This document shows, in pieces, positions 37,471 through 47,336 of a DNA stretch of 64,000 bases. The number at the start of each line of letters is the position of its first letter. Within the stretch, counting starts at the first letter, position 1. The notes beneath the pieces are model-generated. The model saw only the letters and a program-made list of their open reading frames with translations, searched no databases and was not told the DNA's origin. Origin of the DNA: Hyperoplus lanceolatus. Its lineage: Eukaryota; Chordata; Actinopteri; Uranoscopiformes; Ammodytidae. Location of the stretch: NCBI GenBank assembly GCA_026929865.2, contig CM049408.1:19914501-19978500 (forward strand), read 5' to 3'. The position numbers were made by a program, and so were the translations under genes.

Positions 37471-40400
37471 GAGGAAGAGTGACCCTGCCCGGAGGAAGCC
37501 CGGGGCCCCCATCTGGAGCCAGGCCCAGAAAGGGGGCCCGCCTGCGAGTGTCTGGTGGCCGGGTCTGCCACGAGGCCCGGCCGGGCACAGCCCGAATAAG
37601 CTATGTGGCAACACAATCCTCTGCAACTGATGGGCCCACCGCTCATCAGAGGAACCGCTGGGGTCAGGTGCGCTGCTGGCAGTGAAGGACGGGGACCACG
37701 ACGGACCAGACCCGTGCGGCAGAGGCTGGCTTTGGGGACGTGGAACGTCACCTCGCTGTGGGGGAAGGAGCCGGAACTGGTGCGGGAGGTGGAGCGCTAC
37801 GAATTAGATCTGGTGGGGCTTACCTCCACGCACAGTCTTGGCTCTGGAACCGTACTTCTGGACAGGGGTTGGACTCTATTCTTCTCTGGAGTTGTCCAAG
37901 GTGTAAGGCGCCGGGCCGGTGTGGGGATACTCACGAGCCCCCGGCTGGGCGCTACTACGTTAGAGTTTACCCAGGTGGACGAGAGGGTCGCCTCCCTACG
38001 CCTCCGGGTTGTGGGGGGGAAGACTCTGACTGTTGTCTGTGCGTACGCACCGAACAGCAGTTCGGAATATTCGGCCTTCTTGGAGACCCTGAACGGAGTC
38101 CTGCATGGGGCTCCGGTAGGGGACTCCATAGTTCTGCTGGGAGACTTTAACACGCATGTGGGCAATGATGGAGACACCTGGAGAGGCGTGATTGGGAGGA
38201 ACGGCCTCCCCGATCTGAACCCGAGTGGTCGTTTGTTGTTAGACTTCTGTGCTGGTCATGGTTTGTCTATAACAAACACCATGTTCGAACATAAGGATGC
38301 TCATAAGTGAACATGGTACCAGAGCACGCTAGGCCGAAGGTTAATGATCGATTTCGTGATCGTATCAAATGATCTGAGGCCGCATGTTTTGGACACTCGG
38401 GTGAAGAGAGGGGCGGAGCTGTCAACTGATCACCATCTGGTTGTGAGGTTGGGTCAAAGGATGGAGGAAGACTCTGGACAGACCTGGTAAGCCCAAACGA
38501 GTAGTGCGGGTGAACTGGGAACGTCTGGCGGAGGCCCCTGTTCAAGAGATCTTTAATTCGCACCTCTGGCAGAGCTTTTCTAGCATCCCTGTGGAGGTTG
38601 GGGGCATTGAACCCGAGTGGTTGATGTTCAAAACTTCCATTGCTGAAGCTGTGGCAGGCAGCTGTGGTCTCAACGTCTCTCAAGGGGCGGTAACCCTCGA
38701 ACGCCGTGGTGGACCTCGGTGATCAGGGAAGCCGTCCAACTGAAGAAGGAGTGCTTCCGGGATATGTTATCTCGGGGGACTCCTGAGGCGGTTGCAAGGT
38801 ACAGACAGGCCCGAAGGGCTGCAGCCTCTGCCGTGTCAGAGGCAAAGCAGAGGGTGAAGGAGAAGTTCGGGGAAACCATGGTGAAGGACTTTCGGTCTGC
38901 ACCAAAGTGTTTCTGGAAGACCGTCCGGCACCTCAGGGGGGGTTAGCCGGGAACCATCCAAGCTGTGTACAGTAAGGATGGGACGCTGTTGACCTCAACT
39001 GAGGAGGTAGTCAGTCGGTGGAAGGAGCACTTTGAGGAACTCCTGAATCCAACTAACACGCCCTCTATGTTGGAGGCAGAGCTGGAGGCTGATGGGGGAT
39101 CATCATCAATTTCCCTGGTGGAAGTCACTGAGGTAGTCAAACAACTCCACAATGGCAAAGCCCTGGGGGTTGATGAGATCCGTCCAGAAATGCTGAAAGC
39201 AATGGGTGTGGAGGGGCTGTCTTGGATGACACGCCTCTTCAACATTGCGTGGAAGTCGGGTACAGTGCCGAAGGAGTGGCAGACCAGGGTGGTGGTTCCT
39301 ATTTTCAAAAAGGGGGACCAGAGAGTGTGTGCCAACTACCAGGGTATCACACTTCTCAGCCTCCCCGGCAAAGTCTACTCCAAGGAGCTGGAAAGGAGGG
39401 TTCTGCCGATAGTCGAACCTCAGATTGAAGAGGAACAATGCGGATTCCGTCCTGGCCGTGGAACAACGGACCAGCTCTTCACTCTCGCAAGGATCCTAGA
39501 GGGAGCTTGGGAGTTTGCTCATCCAGTCTACATGTGTTTTGTAGATCTGGAGAAGGCTTATGACCGGGTTCCCCGGGAGATACTGTGGGGGGTGCTGTGG
39601 GAGTATGGGGTGAGGGGGTCCCTTCTCAGGGCCATCCAATCTCTGTACACTCAAAGCAAGAGCTGTGTCCGGGTTCTCGGGTAGTAAGTCGGACCCGTTT
39701 CCGGTGGGGGTTGGCCTCCGCCAGGGCTGTGCTTGATCACCAATCCTGTTTGTAATATTCATGGACAGGATATCAAGGCGTAGTCATGGTGGGGAGGGGT
39801 TGCAGTTTGGTGTTTGTGGATGATGTGGTTCTGATGGCATCTTCGGCCTGTGACCTTCAGCATTCAGTCATTGGATCGGTTAGCAGCCGAGTGTGAAGCG
39901 GTTCAGATGAGGATCAGCACCTCTAAATCTGAGGCCATGGTGCTCAGCAGGAAACCGATGGATTGTCTACTACAGGTAGGGAATGAGTCCTTACCCCAAG
40001 TGAAGGAGTTCAAGTACCTCGGGGTCTTGTTTGCGAGTGAGGGAACAATGGAGCGTGAGATTGGCCGGAGAATCCGAGCAGCAGGGGCGGTTTTGCACTC
40101 GCTTTACCGCACTGTTGTGACGAAAAGAGAGCTGAGTCGTAAGGCAAAGCTTTCGATCTACCGGTCGATCTTTGTTCCTACCCTCACCTATGGTCATGAA
40201 GGCTGGGTAATGACCGAAAGAACGAGATCGCAGGTACAAGCGGCCGAAATGGGCTTTCTCAGGAGGGTGGCTGGCGTCTCCCTTAGAGATAGGGTGAGAA
40301 GCTCAGTCATTCGTGAGGAACTCGGGGCAGAGCCGCTACTCCTTTGCATTGAAAGGAGCCAGTTGAGGTGGTTCGGGCATCTGGTAAGGATGCCACCAGG

Positions 40401-40645
40401 GTGCCTCCCTAGGGAGGTGTTCCAGGAGCGTCCAGCTGGAAGGAGGCCTCTGGGAAGACCCAGGACTAGGTGGAGAGATAATGTCTCCACGCTGGCCTGG
40501 GAACGCCTCGGGATCCCCCAGTCAGAGCTGGTTGATGTGGCCCGGGAAAGAGAAGTTTGGGGTTCCCTGCTCAAGCTGCTGCCCCCGCGACCTGATTTCG
40601 GATAAGCGGTTGAAGATGATGATGATGATGATGATGATGATAATT
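37471..40645 (+). mobile_element. RTE/Rex3-type LINE, decayed
   Basis: A GC-rich 5' region (GACCCTGCCCGGAGGAAGCC-type) is followed by endonuclease and polymerase coding, then a short trinucleotide tail (GAT)n at 40615-40640, as RTE elements commonly have. Several stops and frameshifts interrupt the coding, so it is dead. Confidence 0.85.
37603..40605 (+). pseudogene. Broken RTE-type LINE ORF (endonuclease and RT)
   Basis: Frame 1 (37603-38310) holds the AP endonuclease: [10 protein letters not shown], then VVCAYAP, then [10 protein letters not shown]. It is cut by a stop at 38308, after which TLGRRLMIDFVIVS and LSTDHHLVV continue in frame. Pieces at 38504-38946 cover the linker. RT is at 38965-39684 (FKKGDQRVCANYQGITLL, FRPGRGTTDQLF, FVDLEKAYDRVPR) and broken again. 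The catalytic motif near 39817 reads FVDDVV, not F/YADD. The last piece (39850-40605) has KYLGV, TYGHEGW and LRWFGHLVRMP, typical of the RTE C-terminus. Confidence 0.88.
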
Positions 40646-40909
40646 GTTCTTCCATTATAACAGTTTGGTATTTATAATAAGAGCGGGCAGAAAAAATAGC
40701 AACTTTGTTTAGAAACTTCCACATGCAGGTCAAATGTGTAAAAAATACAATCTTGTTGTGCAAAATGCAGATACAAAGTCAACCGTAAACAAATAGCTGT
40801 GTATGCAATGCTACCATGGGGGAAAAAACTAAAGGGGGAAGTTAGAGCAATACAGCACGCCCTCTCACATTCCAATTATTCTATGACAACACTTGACTAT
40901 CAAGTTTAC

Positions 40910-41003
40910 ATTATGCATAAGAAATGCAGTGACGGACAGAGGAGGATTTCAGACATTTTCACATCCGAACAGGAACAGGAGGAATAACTCTTCTAACTGC
41001 AAG
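40910..41003 (+). other. First-exon homologue of the B2-type genes, start codon lost
   Basis: AATGCAGTGACGGACAGAGG and GACATTTTCACATC match the first exon at 11.05 kb. The coding part 40984-41003 reads ATA ACT CTT CTA ACT GCA AG before a GTACTG donor. The ATG of the paralogues is ATA here, and upstream in-frame codons soon hit TGA. It may be an untranslated first exon of the gene at 51 kb, about 10 kb away, or a relic of the receptor fragment at 41.7 kb. Confidence 0.6.
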
Positions 41004-41693
41004 GTACTGTGTTTAAACTGATAAAATGTATTGTTTTTTGTAAATATACACACATTTTAAATGGTGTGCCTGCAACACGTTTCAAAAAAGTTAGGACAGG
41101 GTCATCTTTACCACTGTGTTACAAGACCCTGTCTTTTAACAACACTGAGTAAGCGTTTGGGAACTGAGGACATTAATTGTTGACATTTTGAAAGCAAAAT
41201 TATTTCCCATTCTTGCTTGAAAAACAACTTCGAATGCAACATTCCAGGGTCTCCATTGTGATATGCACCACATGTTTTCAATCGGAGACAGATGTGGACT
41301 GTGCAGACACGCCAGTGTAGTGCAGAATGTGGCTCAGTATTGTCTTACTTGAATAAGAAGGGATATCCCTGAACTAGACATTGCCTGGATGGTAGCATGT
41401 TGCTCCAAAACCTGTTTTTCAGCATTGAATTCATCATTTGTGGGTGTAGCAACAAAGTCTGTTTACCGTCAACGGTTTCCTGAACTGTTCCATGGCCCAT
41501 GTAGGAATATCCTTTATAAAATCATGCACTTTTTTAATGCAGTGTCACTTGAGGTCAGGGGTATTACATTTTCATTTTCTGACCTTGCCCCGTGTAGAGG
41601 TTTCTCCAGATTATCTAAATATTTGAATTAGATTATGGATTGTAGATGGTGAAATCCTTAAATTCTTTGCAGGAATGTTGTTTTTAAAGGGTG

Positions 41694-42109
41694 TGACAGG
41701 GTGTGGACTACAAACCGTCCTAGACATTTGCAGGTTGATTGCCGTCTACATAGCGTTCTTCAACAGTGTTCTCAACCCCATTCTATACCACGTCATTGTG
41801 GGAAAGAACTTCCGCACAAAAGTAAAGGAACTCTTCAGGCAGGGGAAGGCAAGGCAAGGCAAGACAAGGCAAGGCAAGTTTATTTATATAGCACAATTCA
41901 GACACAAGGCCACTCAAAGTGCTTTACAGGGGCAAGATAAGAATACATAAAACACATTAGGAAACATTTAAAAGCGAATAAAAGAAGCAAAAAAAAAAAA
42001 AAGGCGCATGATATACGCCATTTGAAAATTCAGATCCTCCTCCATATGCCTATGCTATCACACTATCTTACTGAGTTGAAGTCTGTTCCTGGTCCTTCTC
42101 AACAAAATC
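41694..42109 (+). pseudogene. Receptor 3' fragment inside the transposon
   Basis: 41694-41850 matches 51811-51962 (TM7 and helix 8: GCGLQTVLDICR, NSVLNPILY), with three extra bases near 41789 (CTATACCACGTCATTG). Between 41851 and 42000 lies a SINE-like repeat. 42005-42109 then matches 52192-52294 in the 3' flank of the gene at 51 kb. The outer edges are sharp: transposon sequence abuts on both sides. Confidence 0.87.
41847..41980. repeat. AAGGC tandem plus common fish repeat
   Basis: An (AAGGC)n run leads into TTTATTTATATAGCACAATT and CACTCAAAGTGCTTTACAGG, a short repeat found widely in fish genomes, ending with a poly-A tract near 41990. It replaces about 230 bp of receptor 3' sequence. Confidence 0.7.
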
Positions 42110-42528
42110 TATTGGACTGTTTTCCTCTGCAGTTCTTCCCAAAGTGGTGAGCCTCACCACATTACTGCTTGTGAAGACTGAACTTTACGGGTTGCCTCTT
42201 TTATATCCATCTGTTACCAGTTAACATGTTTATGTGTATAATGTTTCAAACAAGTATTTTTTTTCTTTCAGAGCTTTTCCAATCTTTTAATTCCCTTGTC
42301 CCAACTTTTTTGAAATGTGTTACTGGCATTAAATTAAGTATAAGCATATATTTAAGAAAAAAAACAATGAAATAGAAATTGTAAAATATATTGCCTTTTG
42401 TATTGTTTTCAACTTGATTGTATGTGAAAAAGGATTCACAAATTATCACATTCATTTAATTATCACATGTTTGAAACATTTTTCATAACCTCCAAACTTT
42501 TTCGGAATTGGGGTTGTACGGCAACAAC

Positions 42529-43151
42529 TTAAAGCGGACCTATGATGCTTTTTGACTTTTATGACCTATAAACGCCGTTATGATGATTTATAGTCATGCT
42601 TAACCATACTAAATTATCAAATAATGACTTACATGCATTTCGACGTATTCCCTGCTGACCGTCTGGGGTGTCTGTGCAGAGCATTAGACACTATTCTAGC
42701 CAGTCGAGAAGTCACGTGTTCAAAGCGGCTTGACGCTTTGTAACTTTGTGACGTCGAATGTAACTTCGTGAAGTCACCATGCGGATGTTTCCATGTATGG
42801 TAATGCTGTCACTTCCCTGTTTCGCGTCTGCCTCGCGCCCTTATAGGTCCATGCTCGCGCTTCCCGCCACTGAAAGTGTTCCGGAAGGAAGGTAACCAAT
42901 CACAACGGAGTGGGGTTTGCAGGGGGGGGGGGGAGGCGAGCGGAGATTGCCGAAGCACAGGCGGAGGGAGCGGAGATGCCCGAAGCACACACACTCAAGT
43001 GTTGACAGGACGTGCTGGATCGCCAAAATAAGAGAAAGAGCTTCCCGAAAATCTACATAGTTTTTTGTGATGTGATTCGTGTCAGGTTGCTCTATAGCAG
43101 TGTAAAACAAGAAATTAAGACCAGAAAAGTAGTATAATAGGTCCTCTTTAA
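42529..43151. mobile_element. piggyBac-like MITE (TTAA-flanked)
   Basis: TTAA plus AGCGGACCTATGATG on the left; ATAATAGGTCCTCT plus TTAA on the right. Inverted ends within duplicated TTAA fit the piggyBac superfamily. There is no transposase in 0.6 kb. Confidence 0.78.
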
Positions 43152-43598
43152 CAATGTTCAATAGGCAATACTGCTTTATAACACTGTCTGTGAATCAAGT
43201 CTTTGCAAAAACATTCTTTCTTTCAACACAAATCTCAAACAAGTGTCAAATCTAGACATGGCATTCAGGACCAACCTGCTCCAATAAAACCCAGTACTTT
43301 TATTATTCAAATATGTCAACTGCACCTCTGCCATTATTTTATATATCTCAACATGTTAGTACAGGATGTTAGGATGTAACGGCGCACTCACAAGCTGTTT
43401 TAGTCTGAGTACACAGTAAGACTAGTTTTATTAACATTGTATTTTGTATACAATGTTAACACAATAAAACAAGAGTGAAGTGTTAAACCCTTATCCTACC
43501 GTCTGGGGTAATTTTTACCCTGAAGTTAAACTTTATCTTATGTCACAGGTCTATCATTCCAAATGTTTCAATCAATTTGTCCCCAATGACTGCTGCGA
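43152..43598. other. Gene-free stretch
   Basis: Has CCAACCTGCTCCAATAAAACCC, also seen at 11270-11290 in the intron of the gene at 13 kb (CAAACCTGCTCAAATAAAACCC). This suggests duplicated intronic DNA linking the two loci. Confidence 0.45.
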
Positions 43599-43615
43599 CA
43601 ACTGCCCCCCCCCCC

Positions 43616-43689
<74 letters not shown>
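43599..43689. repeat. Poly-C and (AC)n microsatellite
   Basis: About 11 C residues are followed by AC dinucleotides to 43689, with a single AAAC interruption. Confidence 0.96.
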
Positions 43690-43691
<2 letters not shown>

Positions 43692-43717
43692 GGTGTTACA
43701 GCCATGTCAATGATGTA

Positions 43718-44810
43718 TAGGGGAAGGTGGGGTGATTTGTGCATTTTGGAAGTTGCAAAACCCCTTGTTTCTAGAAAACCGTGGAAGAAATTGGAAATGT
43801 GACCACATATTTAAGAAGAGCCATCCATTTGACTCATCCTGTAAAGAAGGGAGACACAAGGAATAAGATATAAGCACATTTAAGCTCAAAAAACTGTGTT
43901 TTGCCTTTCAAAGTAAAATTTCCATGATCAAGGTTTTTTGATTATTGTGTCTGAATAATTATAGACACGTTTGAAAACATTTGACACATGTTTTAGTGCT
44001 TTGGTATGCTACACTTTGAGTCTATATAGTTAGCACAATGTCAACCCTAAATTGCTGCATCATGCCTATTATCCAAAATTCTGGGGATGGGGTGATTTGT
44101 GCGCAAGGGCCTGGGTGAGTTATAAGTAAGTAAGTAAGTAAGTAAAATGTATTTATAAAAGCACATTTATGACAGTTTGCACTGTCCAAAGTGCTGTACA
44201 TAGTGCATTCAGTAGGTAAACAATGAAGGTAAAATAACAATAACCAAAATAAAAGACGTAAAGCCCATACATCCACATAAACACAGATAGTAGTGCAGAG
44301 GTAAGTAAGTAGTGCAGAGATTAATGGGGAGGAAACACCAGGGTGTACATATGGGTTTTGAGCCTTGATTTAAAGGCAGAAATGTAGGGGGAATCACATT
44401 TGTCAGGTGGCAGTTGGTTCCACAAGCACGGAGCAACTAGTGCAAAGTACATTTCTGAGAGTTGTGCCAGTGGCATGGCTGTATACGCTGGTCACCAAAA
44501 GAAAGTGATAGTCTACAGTAGCTCAGGAGAGAGTGACATCTCAATTCCACTTAACGACACCACTGATGAGAGTTCAGATGGCCAGAAAGATGATGATGGT
44601 GACTTTGTCATTGTGACACAAGACAAGACAACTTTTTTTCCGAAAGCTATATTTCTTAAACAGTTTATTCCAGATCCAAAGTTTTTATTGCCAGGGATGC
44701 ACAACATCCTGAAATATATGTACATATTTGAGTTGGAGACATAACTGTCAAGGCCTCACTTTAAAATCACTTTGAGTAAAAAGTTGCACAAATCACCCCA
44801 CCTTCCCCTA
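43718..44810. mobile_element. TA-flanked element with 27-bp inverted ends
   Basis: TAGGGGAAGGTGGGGTGATT at 43718 and its inverse AATCACCCCACCTTCCCCTA ending 44810, each bordered by TA. A TA duplication suggests Tc1/mariner-type insertion. The interior includes an (AAGT)n/poly-A-rich repeat at 44126-44300 and a short coding relic around 44480-44640. Confidence 0.78.
44480..44744 (+). pseudogene. Possible transposase C-terminal relic
   Basis: The frame reads SSGESDISIPLNDTTDESSD, then DDDGDFVIV. Acidic Ser/Asp-rich stretches followed by GDFVIV resemble ends of some fish transposase ORFs, but I could not identify the family. Its place inside a TIR element supports a transposon origin. Confidence 0.4.
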
Positions 44811-44819
44811 TATGTAATA

Positions 44820-45335
44820 TTTGGTTTAAACACTTGGTGGCGCATGGTGCACACAGGTAGTGATAAGAGCTCAGCAGCATCAACACGCAGCACAGGTTGT
44901 TTGGAGTTAATAAATGGAGAATCACAAGCAAAAGAACGTGATGGTAATTATTAAGTGCACACTCCAACTCCCTGAACCAGCCAAGATATCCATCTGAGAC
45001 TTTTATTGAAAAATGTCACCACAAGGGTTTTGGGAAATCTGTCAGTCACTTTAAAGGAGACAAAAACAAAACAGCAAACCATGCATGTTTTCTCCTCCTT
45101 TCACATGCCAGTATAAGCATAGCATGAACCACATGTTAACACCATTCAAAGTATGAACTTAATGGGATTGTAAATTGGAATAACATTGATTCAGTCTTTG
45201 TATTGACAGAGGCTCATAAGACTAAGGTCCCTCTCCACTTATGTATTGAAAAACAAAGAATTTAGACATTTTGGAAGTATGAAAGATGGCGGGTTAATAA
45301 TTATTTTACATTGGGGTAAAAATGGTTGCTCTCAA
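44820..45335. other. Gene-free stretch
   Basis: No coding or element boundary recognised. Confidence 0.35.
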
Positions 45336-45407
45336 CATATCATAGCTGCCAAGTCTCACTCTTTGGCCGTGAGACACACGCAAATCAACCCGTTCACACT
45401 CTCACAC

Positions 45408-45666
45408 GGCTCTCTGGTGTGCAGGGTCGGAGGTTCGATCCCCCGTCTCCCCGCCACATGTCGAAGTGTCCTTGGGCAAGACACTGAACCCCGAATTGCT
45501 CCTGATAGTTAGCTTAGCACCCTAGTGCTAAGCCTACCCTGCGTGGTAGCTGCTGCTGTATGAATGTGTGTGTGACTGGGTGACTGTGTACAAAAAACAA
45601 TGTAAAGCGCTTTGAGTCTGTGATAAACGGAGATATAGCGCTATACAAGTCCATTTACCATTACCA
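45408..45666 (+). mobile_element. tRNA-derived SINE
   Basis: A B-box-like GGTTCGATCCC at 45432-45442; body CGAAGTGTCCTTGGGCAAGA; tail TATACAAGTCCATTTACC. The hexamer TCACAC flanks it on both sides (45402-45407, 45667-45672). Typical of V-SINE-like fish elements. It split the host transposon's left part. Confidence 0.82.
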
Positions 45667-45850
45667 TCACACACCACACCTCAAATTTCTCACGCGGAGA
45701 AATTAATCCCCAAAATAACATTTGTTTTGCATGACTTTTATTTTCAAATTCTTATTTTGAAAAGCTAACAGACATGAGTGCCGTGACTTCCTCTTTCTGA
45801 ACGCGCATTAACATTATGCTTTGATGTGCACTGTGCATTCGAAGTAGCCA

Positions 45851-45893
45851 ATGAAATGAAGTACGATGGTCTGGTAGCACCAGGCTACATTCG
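45851..45893. mobile_element. Terminal fragment of the TAGCCTGGTGC MITE
   Basis: GATGGTCTGGTAGCACCAGG is the inverse of the left end of the element at 25456. It is a short fragment inside the larger transposon. Confidence 0.6.
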
Positions 45894-46970
45894 AAGCGGG
45901 AAGCGAGCCCCATACCTATACCTTCTCTTCTGAGGTGTGTGTTGATAGCCTGCCAAGTTACCGCTGATAAGAATCGTGTCCCCGCCGGCCGGTGAGCGCG
46001 CGTGCGTCAAACATATTAACCCTTCAATTTCACTCAAGTAAATTCAGAAGATCTTTGGATCGTTTTGTATATTGTTTTTTGGTAATTTAGTTTGAAAATT
46101 AGGTTTGCAAAGTAACAAATGAAAAAAATGCTTTTATTCTTCTGTGTAATGAACTGTAGCCTATGTATTGCACATTTATAGCACTTTTCATCAATCAAGT
46201 TAGCCTAAGAGGAGGTACCAAGTAACCCAGATGTTTTATTTTAGCCTAGTAGTTTGCATTGGTGTTGAACTGTTCCCTAATTTTATTTTCTTTGAATAAA
46301 GCCTAATGCTGCTAGTAAAATACCATACTCAATAGTAGACATGATATAGAATAATTACCTTTATTACAGTTTAACCAAATGTTTTAACAATAGGCTACAG
46401 GAGATATTTGAAAGCACTACACATGAATTGAATGCTATTCAATAACATTTGTGTCAGCGAAACCGTGAATGTTCTCTTTTACTTTACATAAAAATGAATG
46501 CAGAAAAGGCACACATTGCTTCATACAAATTCACCAGAATGCAGGAAATTAAGTGTTTAATGCTCAAAATGTTCTGGGGGGGACCCCCAGACCCCCACGT
46601 ATAATGTGTCCACACCCAATGTTCAATTAAAACCTGTCCTACGACTTTGCAATTCATGAATTAGTTTATTTTAATAAGATTTTTGATGTTTTGTCACATT
46701 TTCCAATTGTCTTTATTTCTGATTTATTATGAACAATATATAAACTTGCAGGACACTAGCAAAAATTATTGGGTGGGAGAGAGGACACGGTTTTGGGTCC
46801 CTCGGCCAAAAAATCTCACTCCAAACTTTTGGTGAAACTTGGCAGCCCTGACATATGAATGTTTCGACCCTGGCCTTATATGGTTAGTTGTTGTGCTTGC
46901 AGAGGCAACACTCGCGGTTTCCCGAACCACTTCTATTATTTTGTCATGTGTTAATTATTATATTCAGTTG

Positions 46971-47257
46971 TGTCCGGTAGGGGTGAGTGGCCAGTTCTTT
47001 TCCAGAGTTTGTTTCATTTGTTTGTTTCCTGTTAAGGTTAGGGATTCGCTTGTTTTTTTGTTTCCAGATTAGGTTTTTGGCAGTAGGCCTACTCACCCTG
47101 AAGCTTTGTTGCTCTTTTTTGTTTACTGTTCAGCTGAAATAAATGTATATCTATTTTACTTTCGTAAGGTCTGTACGTGGTGGTTTGGGGATCGGGGAGT
47201 GGGCATTTTCGTATTTGTGTTGTGTCTCTGGGTTCCCCTAGACCGGGGCATAACATA
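46971..47257 (+). mobile_element. 5' LTR of a Ty3/Gypsy element
   Basis: Begins TGTCCGGTAGGGG and ends GGGGCATAACA (TG...CA). It holds an AATAAA signal at about 47138 (CAGCTGAAATAAATG). A primer-binding-like site follows. The left boundary is chosen from the TG start and could be off. Confidence 0.6.
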
Positions 47258-47260
47258 CAT

Positions 47261-47278
47261 TGGGGGCTCTCGTCCGGT
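47261..47278 (+). promoter_or_regulatory. Primer binding site-like sequence
   Basis: TGGGGGCTCTCGTCCGGT resembles the tRNA-Pro complement used as primer by many retroelements, with two extra bases. It lies just 3 bases after the LTR end, as expected. Confidence 0.6.
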
Positions 47279-47336
47279 CTTTGCAAAGTACTTTTTTGTT
47301 GTGCTTGCAGAGCAGTAATCCGTCGCTTGTTTTTGG

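Larger units (their letters stand above)
41011..42518. mobile_element. DNA transposon carrying a receptor fragment
   Basis: The left part (GTTTAAACTGATAAAATGTA, then TGCCTGCAACACGTTTCAAA) and right part (CCCAACTTTTTTGAAATGTG, then GGAATTGGGGTTGTA) are recognisable as the very common fish element whose ends read TACAACCCCAATTCC. The left terminus is missing; it starts right after the exon donor at 41004. The interior is interrupted at 41694 by receptor DNA and resumes at 42110. No intact transposase remains. Confidence 0.7.
45342..46850. mobile_element. TIR DNA transposon, copy 2 (complete ends)
   Basis: Left end CATAGCTGCCAAGTCTCAC, right end GGTGAAACTTGGCAGCCCTG. ACATAT is present on both sides (45336-45341 and 46851-46856), a likely target duplication. 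The body matches copy 1 at 11958-13107 except for a SINE insertion. Copies 1 and 2 both lie upstream of near-identical receptors. Confidence 0.8.

Noticed and set aside
38267..38683. Minus-strand frame of 138 codons
   Set aside because: Antisense of the RTE-type LINE endonuclease/linker region.
46849..46970. LTR start at TGACATATGAATG
   Set aside because: The ACATAT there is better explained as the target duplication of the TIR transposon ending at 46850; the LTR more likely begins at TGTCCGG (46971).
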